A DNA stretch of 6,222 bases, taken from the NCBI GenBank assembly GCA_004211235.1, contig SEEY01000246.1, positions 1-6,222 of the forward strand, written 5' to 3'. Position numbers and translations under genes: made by a program. Numbering within the stretch: the first letter of the stretch is position 1; each line of letters begins with the position of its first letter. The notes under the pieces are model-generated. The model saw nothing but the letters and a program-made list of their open reading frames with translations. It searched no databases and had not been told where the DNA came from. This DNA is from Rubrivivax sp. Its GTDB lineage: Bacteria > Pseudomonadota > Gammaproteobacteria > Burkholderiales > Burkholderiaceae. Below, piece after piece: positions 1-5,712 of the stretch.

Positions 1-1535
1 CGGGGCAACCTGAATTGCGCCACCAGGTCGGCCAGCCGCGCCGCTTGGTCCTTCAGGCTCTCCGCCGCGGCGGCGCTTTCTTCCACGAGCGCGGCGTTCT
101 GCTGGGTCATGTGGTCGAGGATGGTGACGGCAGAGCCGACCTGGCCGATGCCCTGGCTCTGCTCGCTGCTGGCGGTGCTGATCTCGGCAATCAAGTCGCT
201 GACCTTGCCGACTTCGACGACGATGCTGCGCACCGTCTCGCCGGCGCGGGCCACCTGGACCGAGCCGGCCTCGACGCGCTCGACGCTGCTGCCGATCAGG
301 GTCTTGATCTCCTTGGCCGCGTCCGCCGAGCGGCCCGCCAGCGAGCGCACTTCCGACGCGACGACCGCGAAGCCGCGGCCCTGCTCGCCAGCGCGGGCCG
401 CCTCGACAGCCGCATTCAGCGCCAGGATGTTCGTCTGGAACGCAATGCCGTCGATGACGCCGATGATGTCGGCGATGCGCTTGGAGCTGGCCGAGATGTC
501 GCCCATCGTGTGGATGACCTCGTCCACCGCCGCGCCGCCGCGCTCGGCCACCGCTGCCGCCGAACGCGCCAGTTCGGTCGCGCGCTGGGCGGTCTCGGCG
601 TTGTTCTTCACCGTGGCTGTCAGCTCCTCCATTGCCGAGGCCGTCTGCTCCAGGCTGCTCGCCTGTTCCTCGGTGCGCTGGCTCAGGTCGGCACTGCCCG
701 TGGCGATCTCGGCCGAACCGGTGGCGATGGATTCGGCGCTGCCGCGCACCTGGCCGACGATGTGCGCGAGGTTGGCGCCCATCTGCTGCAGGGCCAGCAG
801 CAGTTGGCCGGTCTCGTCGCGTGTGTGGCCTTCGATGTGATGGCTGAGGTCACCGCCCGCCACCGTCTGCGTGTGGCTGACGGCGCGCTCCAGCGGCTGC
901 GTGATGCTGCGCGCCGCCAGGAGGTTGAAGCCGAGCAGCAGTGCCGCGCCAATCACGGCGGCCGCGATCAGCAGCAGCTTGGCCCGTGAGGCCGAGGCGG
1001 TGCCGGTCGCATCGGTTTCCTGGGCGAACACCTGGATGTGGTTGCTGAGCTTCTCCATGTCGCCCTCCAGCGCCTTGAAGGCCTCGCCGAAGGCCGGCAG
1101 CCGGCCTTCGGCGGCCGGCAGGTCGCTCGCTGCCAGCTTGACAACCTCGTTGGCGCTGGTGATGTAGGCATCCAGGCGGCCCTGCAACTGGCTGACGGTG
1201 GCGGTGATCGACGCGTTGAGGGACAGCGACTTCAGCTGCTCGACGTTGTCTCGGAACTCCTTGGTGTGCGCGACGATGTCCTTCTGCACATCTGCCAGTT
1301 CCGCAGCCTGGCCCTTGCCGGCGCTGAGCACGGCCCGCAGCACGTCGCCGCGCAGGGCGTCATGCATCATGTCTGCCTCCAACTGGGCGCGCAGCGCCGC
1401 ATTGGAGCGGGCAACCGACTCGGCCGTGCTTGCCAGCGTGCCCAGCGCCAGATAGCCGACCAGCCCGACCAGCGACACGAAGAACAGGCCCATCAGGCTG
1501 AGCGCCAGCAGGCGCTGGCGGATGTTGAGGTTCAT
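1..1535 (-). CDS. Methyl-accepting chemotaxis protein (3' end outside window)
   Basis: Inner-membrane chemoreceptor that signals through CheW/CheA. 511 codons are visible from the ATG at 1535-1533, with no stop before the left edge. Residues 10-32 form the first membrane segment. A periplasmic helical domain (about 33-184) carries an MMHDALR motif at 56-62. The second membrane segment is about 185-207, then a HAMP domain (about 208-260) and the long cytoplasmic coiled coil. The CheA/CheW-binding hairpin tip is unmistakable ([19 protein letters not shown], then GEQGRGF at 383-389). Methylation-type helices are seen at about 289-305 ([17 protein letters not shown]) and near the end ([14 protein letters not shown]). 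The last visible residues (VAQFRLP) resemble the usual C-terminus of betaproteobacterial MCPs, so probably little is missing; no CheR-tethering pentapeptide is visible. The start is supported by AGGAGA 5 nt upstream. It is the second gene of a unit with the outer-membrane protein. The ligand cannot be predicted. Confidence 0.95.
   Translation of the reverse strand, partial: MNLNIRQRLLALSLMGLFFVSLVGLVGYLALGTLASTAESVARSNAALRAQLEADMMHDALRGDVLRAVLSAGKGQAAELADVQKDIVAHTKEFRDNVEQLKSLSLNASITATVSQLQGRLDAYITSANEVVKLAASDLPAAEGRLPAFGEAFKALEGDMEKLSNHIQVFAQETDATGTASASRAKLLLIAAAVIGAALLLGFNLLAARSITQPLERAVSHTQTVAGGDLSHHIEGHTRDETGQLLLALQQMGANLAHIVGQVRGSAESIATGSAEIATGSADLSQRTEEQASSLEQTASAMEELTATVKNNAETAQRATELARSAAAVAERGGAAVDEVIHTMGDISASSKRIADIIGVIDGIAFQTNILALNAAVEAARAGEQGRGFAVVASEVRSLAGRSADAAKEIKTLIGSSVERVEAGSVQVARAGETVRSIVVEVGKVSDLIAEISTASSEQSQGIGQVGSAVTILDHMTQQNAALVEESAAAAESLKDQAARLADLVAQFRLP
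1085..1113. repeat. Perfect 29-bp palindrome inside the MCP gene
   Basis: Arms CGCCGAAGGCCGGC (1085-1098) and GCCGGCCTTCGGCG (1100-1113) are perfect 14-bp reverse complements around a single base (1099). It lies in the periplasmic-domain codons 141-150 ([10 protein letters not shown]). A 9-bp direct repeat GGCCGGCAG (1092-1100 and 1113-1121) overlaps it. Confidence 0.85.
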
Positions 1536-1540
1536 CGGGA

Positions 1541-1546
1541 TCTCCT
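1541..1546 (-). promoter_or_regulatory. Ribosome binding site of the MCP gene, overlapping upstream stop
   Basis: On the minus strand the text reads TGAGGAGATCCCGATG. The TGA (1548-1546) ends the outer-membrane protein, and its last A is the first base of AGGAGA, 5 nt before the MCP ATG. The geometry fixes the MCP start and suggests translational coupling of the two genes on one mRNA. Confidence 0.8.
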
Positions 1547-2340
1547 CAGAAGCGGGCCGACAGGCCGATGGTCCAGCCCAGGTCGGGCGCGTTCCTGTTG
1601 ATGCCGCGTGATACCGCCATGTCGACCTGCAGATTGCGGTCGAGCAGGTAGGCCAGCCCGGCATCCAGCGTGACGACGCTGCCGCCGTTGCGGGCCGATG
1701 TCAGTTGCTGGCCCGACACCTCGACGAATGCGCGCAGTTGTTCAGTCAGCGACTTGCCGACGACCCCGGCCAGGATGGCGCCGGTGAAATGACCGCCGTC
1801 CTCGTTGCGGTCGCGGTAGATGCCGGGCATGAGACCGGCCGACCAGCCGCCCGCGAACTCCCACTCAGCCACGAAACGCAGAGACGGCCGCAGGCCCTGC
1901 CCACGAAACGCGCCGGAGCCGCTGTCCATGTCGACATGCAGCAACCAGCCCAGGCCCGGCGTGCCGGCCTCTTCGTCGCCATCGCGCTGGTGCCATTTGA
2001 TGCCCACCGACAGGTCTGACCAGCCCCGCGCCCGCGTCGTCATCCCGGCTTCTTCGCTGCGCAACCGCAGCCGTCCGTCGGTCTCCAAGCGAAGCTCCCA
2101 GGTGTCGGCGAGGCCGATGCGCAGCAGCGTTGGCGTGCTGGACAGCCGCGCTTTCGTGCCGCCGAAGCGGTCACGCTCCCAGGCCAGGCTGGTCTCGATC
2201 TGTACGCGACCCTTGCCGACCACGTCGCTGGATTCGACAAAGTCCGGCCGGTCGGTGGCGATGGGCTCATCCTCGGCCCAGGCGGGGCTTGCGAGGGCCA
2301 GGGCCAGCAGTCCCTGCAGCAGCGCAGCACGTGTCTTCAC
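1546..2340 (-). CDS. Outer-membrane beta-barrel protein, Phenol_MetA_deg/transporter-like
   Basis: 264 residues starting at a GTG (2340-2338), preceded by GGGGGAG at a 6-nt spacing. Residues 1-22 are a classic Sec signal peptide with a likely cut after AWA (A22). The mature N-terminus has ATDRPDF followed by [14 protein letters not shown], the pattern of the PF13557 family (putative MetA-pathway phenol-degradation proteins, annotated as outer-membrane transporters). The rest shows short alternating strands with aromatic and Gly girdles ([34 protein letters not shown]), and the protein ends in Phe (TIGLSARF), the usual beta-signal recognised by the BAM complex. Family assignment is by pattern memory; barrel topology is inferred. 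The substrate is unknown and the family name should not be read as evidence of phenol catabolism. It is first in a unit with the MCP, 10 bp apart, so its role may be linked to what the receptor senses. There is no sign of truncation. Confidence 0.7.
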   Translation of the reverse strand: MKTRAALLQGLLALALASPAWAEDEPIATDRPDFVESSDVVGKGRVQIETSLAWERDRFGGTKARLSSTPTLLRIGLADTWELRLETDGRLRLRSEEAGMTTRARGWSDLSVGIKWHQRDGDEEAGTPGLGWLLHVDMDSGSGAFRGQGLRPSLRFVAEWEFAGGWSAGLMPGIYRDRNEDGGHFTGAILAGVVGKSLTEQLRAFVEVSGQQLTSARNGGSVVTLDAGLAYLLDRNLQVDMAVSRGINRNAPDLGWTIGLSARF

Positions 2341-2346
2341 GGCGGA

Positions 2347-2379
2347 CTCCCCCGGTCGGTTCGTTAGCAGTCCACTCTA
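2347..2379 (-). promoter_or_regulatory. Candidate promoter -10 and RBS of the outer-membrane protein/MCP unit
   Basis: Reading the minus strand, TAGAGT (2379-2374, 4 of 6 matches to TATAAT) is a possible -10 and GGGGGAG (2353-2347) is the RBS of the GTG start. No convincing -35 lies 16-18 bp upstream. No sigma-28 site with correct spacing was found here either, so control of this chemoreceptor unit is unresolved. The RBS is credible; the -10 is weak. Confidence 0.25.
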
Positions 2380-2424
2380 GCGGAGGCTCCCGGCATCGGG
2401 GCGGGATTCGCGTCAGGGCTTGCG

Positions 2425-2438
2425 CTATCGTGCCGGGC
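2425..2438 (+). promoter_or_regulatory. Candidate -10 element of sbcB, very close to the start codon
   Basis: TATCGT at 2426-2431 (4 of 6 to TATAAT) lies only 7 nt before the sbcB ATG, so transcription would begin at or next to the ATG. No purine-rich Shine-Dalgarno precedes this ATG. Together these suggest a leaderless or nearly leaderless message. The -35 region is not recognisable. Confidence 0.3.
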
Positions 2439-3884
2439 ATGTCTTCCCACTCATTCTTCTGGCACGACTACGAAACCTTCGGTCGCGTGCCGCGGCGTGA
2501 CCGACCGGCCCAGTTCGCCGGCCTGCGCACCGATGCGGAGCTGAACGAGATCGGCGAGCCGCTGATGCTCTATTGCCAGCCCGCACCCGACTATCTGCCC
2601 GACCCGGAATCCTGCCTGCTCACCGGCATCCTGCCGCAGCACTGCCTGGAGCGCGGCGTGCCCGAGCACGAGTTTGCGGCCAGCATCGAGACGGTGCTCG
2701 CGCTGCCCGGCACCATTGGCGTGGGCTACAACTCGATCCGTTTCGACGACGAGGTCACGCGTCATCTCTTCTGGCGCAACCTCATCGACCCCTACGCCCG
2801 GGAATGGCAGAACGGCTGCGGCCGATGGGATCTGCTGGACGTCGTGCGCTGCGCCTATGCCCTGCGGCCGGAAGGCATGGAATGGCCGAAGCACGAGGAC
2901 GGCCGCCCCAGCTTCAAGCTCGAACACCTGACGATCGCCAACGGCGTGGCCCATGAGGCGGCCCACGATGCGCTGTCGGACGTGCGCGCCACCGTGGCAC
3001 TGGCGCGCAAGCTGCGCCAGGCCCAACCCAAGCTGTGGGACTTCTGCGTGAAGCTGCGCAGCAAGCAGGCCGTGTGGGACGAGATCGCGACCGCCCAGGC
3101 TCAGGGCAAGCCCTTCCTGCACATTTCCGGCATGTACGGCCCCGACCGCGGCTGCATCGCCGTGGTCTGGCCGCTGGCGCCGCATCCGACCAACAAGAAC
3201 GAGCTGATCGTCTGGGACTGCTCGACCTCGCCCGAGGAGCTGCTGGGCCTGAATGCCGCCGCTATCCGCGAGCGCATGTTCGTCAAGCAGGACGCCTTGC
3301 CCGAAGGCGTCACCCGGTTGCCGATCAAGACCATCCACGTCAACAAGTCGCCCATCGTCATCGGCAACCTGAAGACGCTGCAGCCGGCCATGGCCGAGCG
3401 CTGGGGCCATGACATCGAGACCCAGCTCGGCCACGCCGGACTGCTGGCGGAGAAGGGCCGCATGCTCGATGGCCTCTGGGGCGACGTCTTCCAGCGCGAG
3501 CCGTTCGCGCCGGCCGACGTGGACGAGGACCTCTACGGTGGCTTCGTCGGCAACGAGGACCGCCGCGCGCTCAACCGCGTGCGCACCACATCGCCCGACC
3601 AACTCGCAGAGCGCGCCTCGCAAGGCAAGCTGGGTTTCCAGGACGCGCGGCTGGACGAGCTCGTCTTCCGCTGGCGAGCGCGCAACTTCCCGGCGAGCTT
3701 GTCGGCGCAAGAGGCCGAGCGCTGGCAGGCGCATCTCGCCGCGCGGCTGCACGAAGGCGAGGGCGGCGCCCAGACGCTGGCCGCCTTCATGGAGCGCATC
3801 GACGTGCTGGGCGAAACGGCCGATGAGCGCGGCGAGCAGATCCTGTCGGCGCTCTACGACTACGCCGAGCAGATAGCGCCGTAG
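2439..3884 (+). CDS. sbcB: Exodeoxyribonuclease I (3'-5' ssDNA exonuclease)
   Basis: Degrades single-stranded DNA 3' to 5' in recombination and mismatch repair and interacts with SSB in the family. 481 residues against 475 in E. coli, collinear with a constant offset of 5 over the nuclease domain. The DEDDh catalytic set is complete: D10 and E12 in HDYETFG, D103 in RFDDEVTR, H176 and D181 in HDALSDV; the RWDLLDV and ALRPEG segments are also conserved. The SH3-like middle (PFLHISGMYG at 225-234, VNKSPI at 301-306) and C-terminal helical domain (LVFRWRARNFP at 408-418) follow. The frame is open upstream to 2130, but the family N-terminus (SFFWHDYETFG) fits the ATG at 2439; an earlier start would run through the divergent promoter and the opposite-strand gene. 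It lies divergent to the outer-membrane protein gene, with 75 bp and no obvious terminator before the PAS-GGDEF gene. Confidence 0.96.
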   Translation: MSSHSFFWHDYETFGRVPRRDRPAQFAGLRTDAELNEIGEPLMLYCQPAPDYLPDPESCLLTGILPQHCLERGVPEHEFAASIETVLALPGTIGVGYNSIRFDDEVTRHLFWRNLIDPYAREWQNGCGRWDLLDVVRCAYALRPEGMEWPKHEDGRPSFKLEHLTIANGVAHEAAHDALSDVRATVALARKLRQAQPKLWDFCVKLRSKQAVWDEIATAQAQGKPFLHISGMYGPDRGCIAVVWPLAPHPTNKNELIVWDCSTSPEELLGLNAAAIRERMFVKQDALPEGVTRLPIKTIHVNKSPIVIGNLKTLQPAMAERWGHDIETQLGHAGLLAEKGRMLDGLWGDVFQREPFAPADVDEDLYGGFVGNEDRRALNRVRTTSPDQLAERASQGKLGFQDARLDELVFRWRARNFPASLSAQEAERWQAHLAARLHEGEGGAQTLAAFMERIDVLGETADERGEQILSALYDYAEQIAP

Positions 3885-3920
3885 ACCGTGATCTGCAGCA
3901 TGGTTTTCGACGGGCAGTCC

Positions 3921-3955
3921 TGCGATAGTCACGCATAGAAGATCGACTCAGGAGA
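3921..3955 (+). promoter_or_regulatory. Extended -10 promoter and RBS of the PAS-GGDEF gene
   Basis: TGC followed directly by GATAGT (3924-3929, 4 of 6 to TATAAT) forms an extended -10 (TGn) element; the -35 is poor. The RBS AGGAGA (3950-3955) stands 4 nt before the ATG at 3960. The spacing gives a leader of about 25 nt. The RBS is strong; the promoter is plausible. It would let this gene be transcribed independently of sbcB. Confidence 0.45.
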
Positions 3956-3959
3956 CGCC

Positions 3960-4889
3960 ATGAGCAACACCCCCCACGCCGCCGAAGACACCACCGCCGC
4001 CCGCCTGCGCGCCTTGCTGGTGAGGGCACCGACCGCCGTCGGCTTTGTCTCGGGGCAGCGCTTCGAGGTCGTCAGCGACGAGTTCAACCATCTCTTCGGC
4101 TTTGGCGACGACAGCGATCTGGCCGGCCAGGGCACGCGCACCGTCCACACCACCGACATGGCGCACGCAGGCCTGCATGAGCGCGCGGCGGCCGCCTTCG
4201 CCGCCGGGCAGCCGCTGGATGAGGAGATCGAATACGTCAAGCGCGACGGCCATCGCTTCTGGGGCCGTCTGCAGGCCACGCCGGTTCACTGGGATGCGCC
4301 CGCGGGCGAAGCGCTCTGGATTCTGGAAGACGTGACGGCCGCGCGCGCCCAGCGCCTGCAGCCGACCTGGACGGCCAAGCACGACGCGGTGACCGAGCTG
4401 GCCAATCGCCGTGAATTCGAACGCCGCCTCGCCGAACATGTCGGCAGCCGCCGGGGCGACCCGGTGTCGGTGCTGTGGCTGGACGTGGATCGCTTCGGCG
4501 AGGTCGTCAAGGGCATGGGCACGGAGGTGGGTGACCATTTCCTCTATGGGCTCGGTCAGATGCTGATCGCCAAAGTGCGCGCCTCGGACCTTGTCGCGCG
4601 GCTGGAGGAAGACCATTTCGCCATCCTGCTGCCGGACTGCGACCAGCACTACGCACAGATCATTGCCGAGAAAGTGCGCGCTGCCGTGGCCGCCTACCGG
4701 CTGCGCTGGGGCCTGCATCGCACGCGCGTGAAGGCGTCGCTCGGCGTCGTGCAGATCCAGACGACGCTGACCAGCGTGGACGCCGTGCTCGGCGGCGCGG
4801 CACTGGCCTGCACCGAGGCCAAGGCCGCGGGCGGGGACAGCGTCCGTGTCTATGTGCCGGCAGGTGGCTATGAGGAACTCGCGGGCTGA
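3960..4889 (+). CDS. PAS-GGDEF protein with degenerate active site, probable c-di-GMP receptor
   Basis: 309 residues, soluble, no membrane segment. A PAS domain spans about residues 22-127 (FEVVSDEFNHLFGF, then the PAC-like RDGHRFWGRLQATPV and WILEDVT), followed by a GGDEF domain at about 138-305 starting with HDAVTELANRREF (canonical HDxLTgLxNRRxF). The signature motif reads EEDHF at 216-220 where active diguanylate cyclases have GG(D/E)EF. In the substrate loop (D175-V-D177-R-F179) the metal-site Asp region is kept, but the guanine-binding Asn is Val183 and the conserved His is Thr188; D192 is kept. Cyclase activity is therefore very unlikely. The inhibitory I-site RxxD is intact as RASD (207-210), exactly five residues before the motif, so c-di-GMP binding is plausible. 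By analogy with degenerate GGDEF effectors such as PopA and PelD, it may sense c-di-GMP. No EAL or output domain is present, so the downstream partner is unknown. The start is set by a good RBS. Confidence 0.88.
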   Translation: MSNTPHAAEDTTAARLRALLVRAPTAVGFVSGQRFEVVSDEFNHLFGFGDDSDLAGQGTRTVHTTDMAHAGLHERAAAAFAAGQPLDEEIEYVKRDGHRFWGRLQATPVHWDAPAGEALWILEDVTAARAQRLQPTWTAKHDAVTELANRREFERRLAEHVGSRRGDPVSVLWLDVDRFGEVVKGMGTEVGDHFLYGLGQMLIAKVRASDLVARLEEDHFAILLPDCDQHYAQIIAEKVRAAVAAYRLRWGLHRTRVKASLGVVQIQTTLTSVDAVLGGAALACTEAKAAGGDSVRVYVPAGGYEELAG

Positions 4890-4912
4890 AGTCACGTTCC
4901 GGCCGGCGGCGA

Positions 4913-4934
4913 TCCGCGGAAATGCGGGGTTTTT
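4913..4934 (+). terminator. Weak intrinsic terminator after the PAS-GGDEF gene
   Basis: CCGC (4914-4917) pairs with GCGG (4924-4927) around a 6-nt loop, extendable by one T-G wobble, followed by GG and five T (4930-4934). The stem is short, so this is a modest candidate; it lies between the gene end and the sigma-28 promoter. Confidence 0.4.
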
Positions 4935-4946
4935 CGCCGATTGTTC

Positions 4947-4973
4947 TAAAGTTCCCGCCAGCCCTGCCGATGT
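4947..4973 (+). promoter_or_regulatory. Sigma-28 (FliA) promoter
   Basis: TAAAGTTC (4947-4954), exactly 11 bp, then GCCGATGT (4966-4973). Against the enterobacterial FliA consensus TAAAGTTT-N11-GCCGATAA this matches 7 of 8 and 6 of 8 positions with ideal spacing. It is 29 bp upstream of the ATG of the 90-residue flagellar-type gene. The site predicts late (class III) flagellar expression together with filament, motor and chemotaxis genes. Confidence 0.85.
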
Positions 4974-5002
4974 AGCGGCAAGAGCTTCCGAGAACTGAAA
5001 CC

Positions 5003-5275
5003 ATGAACGTACCGCTGTCCACCGCCCTCTCCGGCATCTCCGCCGCGAACGAGCGCCTGCGCGCGTCCGCGTCCAACATCGCCAACTTGGCGGCCAGCAA
5101 CCAGGCCCGGCCCAGCACCGAGCTGGCCAACGTCGACAAGGTGCCCGAGCGTGAGATCAACCCGGCCAACGAGGTGGTGGAGCAGCAGTCGGCGTCCTAT
5201 GCCTTCGTCGCGAATCTGAAGGTGCTGCAGACGCAGCTGAACACGACCGGCGCGTTGCTGGACATCAAGGCCTGA
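5003..5275 (+). CDS. Minimal flagellar basal-body rod-like protein (orphan, FliA-controlled)
   Basis: 90 residues. The N-terminus (STALSGISAANERLRASASN, then IANL; residues 6-29) matches the Flg_bb_rod signature, including the ANNIAN-like SASNIAN that marks axial proteins such as FlgB, FlgC, FlgG and FlgK. The C-terminus (EVVEQQSASYAFVANLKVLQ, residues 57-76, then LLDIKA) matches the rod C-terminal helix, normally like E-MV-L--A-R-YEAN-KV-QT. A linker of only about 27 residues joins the helices, so it lacks the central part of FlgC/FlgB (about 130-140 residues) and is essentially two terminal coiled-coil helices. No signal peptide, as expected for type III flagellar export. No other flagellar structural gene is in the window. 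The RBS is weak (GAGA about 11 nt before ATG). The sigma-28 promoter supports a real late flagellar gene rather than a decayed rod gene. The exact role (rod or hook accessory, cap-like, or polymerisation modulator) is unknown. Confidence 0.8.
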   Translation: MNVPLSTALSGISAANERLRASASNIANLAASNQARPSTELANVDKVPEREINPANEVVEQQSASYAFVANLKVLQTQLNTTGALLDIKA

Positions 5276-5302
5276 GCCGTTCGCTCGATCCGGTTTCGAC
5301 AG

Positions 5303-5326
5303 AAGCTGCCTTCGGGCCGCTTTTTT
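5303..5326 (+). terminator. Intrinsic terminator with UUCG tetraloop
   Basis: Arms AGCTGCC (5304-5310) and GGCCGCT (5315-5321) enclose the stable loop TTCG (5311-5314), with one internal T/C mismatch, followed by a T run ending at 5326. It lies 28 bp after the stop of the rod-like gene and should separate it from the ankyrin gene. Confidence 0.8.
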
Positions 5327-5392
5327 CATGGTTCGGCAGGCGGTCAGCTGTTTTCACCCCGTTGGCCGCAAGCTGCTGCGGCGGCGAATGCC

Positions 5393-5650
5393 ATGCTGAT
5401 GGCGGCCATCAATCAAGGGGACGAGAAGGCGGTTCGTGCGGCGCTGCGGGCCGGCGCCTCCATCCAGCAGCGCGACGAGCAGGGCCGCACAGCCTTGATG
5501 CTGGCGGCACGCCTGGGTGCAAGCGACGTGGTGCACGCGCTGGTCGCCGCCGGCGCCCGCAAGTCTGACCGTGACCCGCGCGGCTGGACGGCCGCCGACC
5601 ATGCCGAGGCCGCGGGGCGGGTCGAGCTGGTCGACCTGCTGCGCTGACGC
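5393..5650 (+). CDS. Small ankyrin-repeat protein
   Basis: 84 residues forming about two and a half ankyrin repeats: residues 2-27 (LMAAINQGDEKAVRAALRAG), 30-61 (GRTALMLAARLGASDVVHAL, then VAAGA) and 63-84 (GWTAADHAEAAGRVELVDLL). The GRTALMLAA turn-helix and the AAGA end of helix 2 are the diagnostic features. Such modules mediate protein-protein contact; the partner is unknown. No signal peptide or membrane segment is seen. The ATG at 5393 is chosen because the first repeat begins there; no Shine-Dalgarno is visible, and a second in-frame ATG lies at 5399. Upstream, the frame stays open without ATG, GTG or TTG back to the stop of the rod-like gene at 5273. No clear promoter lies between the preceding terminator and this gene. 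It is convergent with acnB. The fold assignment is sound; the start and expression are less certain. Confidence 0.75.
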
Positions 5651-5656
5651 ACCCAA

Positions 5657-5689
5657 CAAAAAGCCCGCCGGGCTTGCGCGCGGCGGGCT
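5657..5689 (-). terminator. Intrinsic terminator of acnB
   Basis: On the minus strand GCCCGCCG (5688-5681) pairs perfectly with CGGCGGGC (5670-5663) over a 10-nt loop, followed by TTTTT (5662-5658). The plus strand has no T run after the hairpin, so it serves acnB and not the ankyrin gene. The loop bases can also pair with 5696-5704 (see findings). Confidence 0.88.
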
Positions 5690-5712
5690 GTGGCGGCGCA
5701 AGCCGCGCGGGA

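Noticed and set aside
15..989. 324-codon plus-strand open frame at the left end
   Set aside because: It is antisense to the signalling domain of the MCP, which has unmistakable conserved motifs; the plus-strand product is low complexity.
2385..2425. Sigma-28-like site upstream of the outer-membrane/MCP unit (CAAGCCC ... CCCGATG on the minus strand)
   Set aside because: The half-sites match poorly and are separated by about 15 bp instead of 11.
2130..2438. N-terminal extension of sbcB to 2130
   Set aside because: The extension would overlap the opposite-strand outer-membrane gene and has no similarity to ExoI, whose N-terminus fits ATG 2439.
2451..3932. 493-codon open frame on the minus strand opposite sbcB
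   Set aside because: Codon-bias shadow of a certain gene in high-GC DNA: no family resemblance, composition rich in Arg, Gly, Val and His, and sbcB is complete on the other strand.
3948..4895. 315-codon open frame on the minus strand opposite the PAS-GGDEF gene
   Set aside because: Same shadow effect; no recognisable domain and no RBS, while the plus strand carries clear PAS and GGDEF motifs.
5276..5392. Decayed fusion of the rod-like and ankyrin genes
   Set aside because: The stop falls exactly where the rod C-terminal helix normally ends, and a good terminator follows, so two separate genes are more likely.
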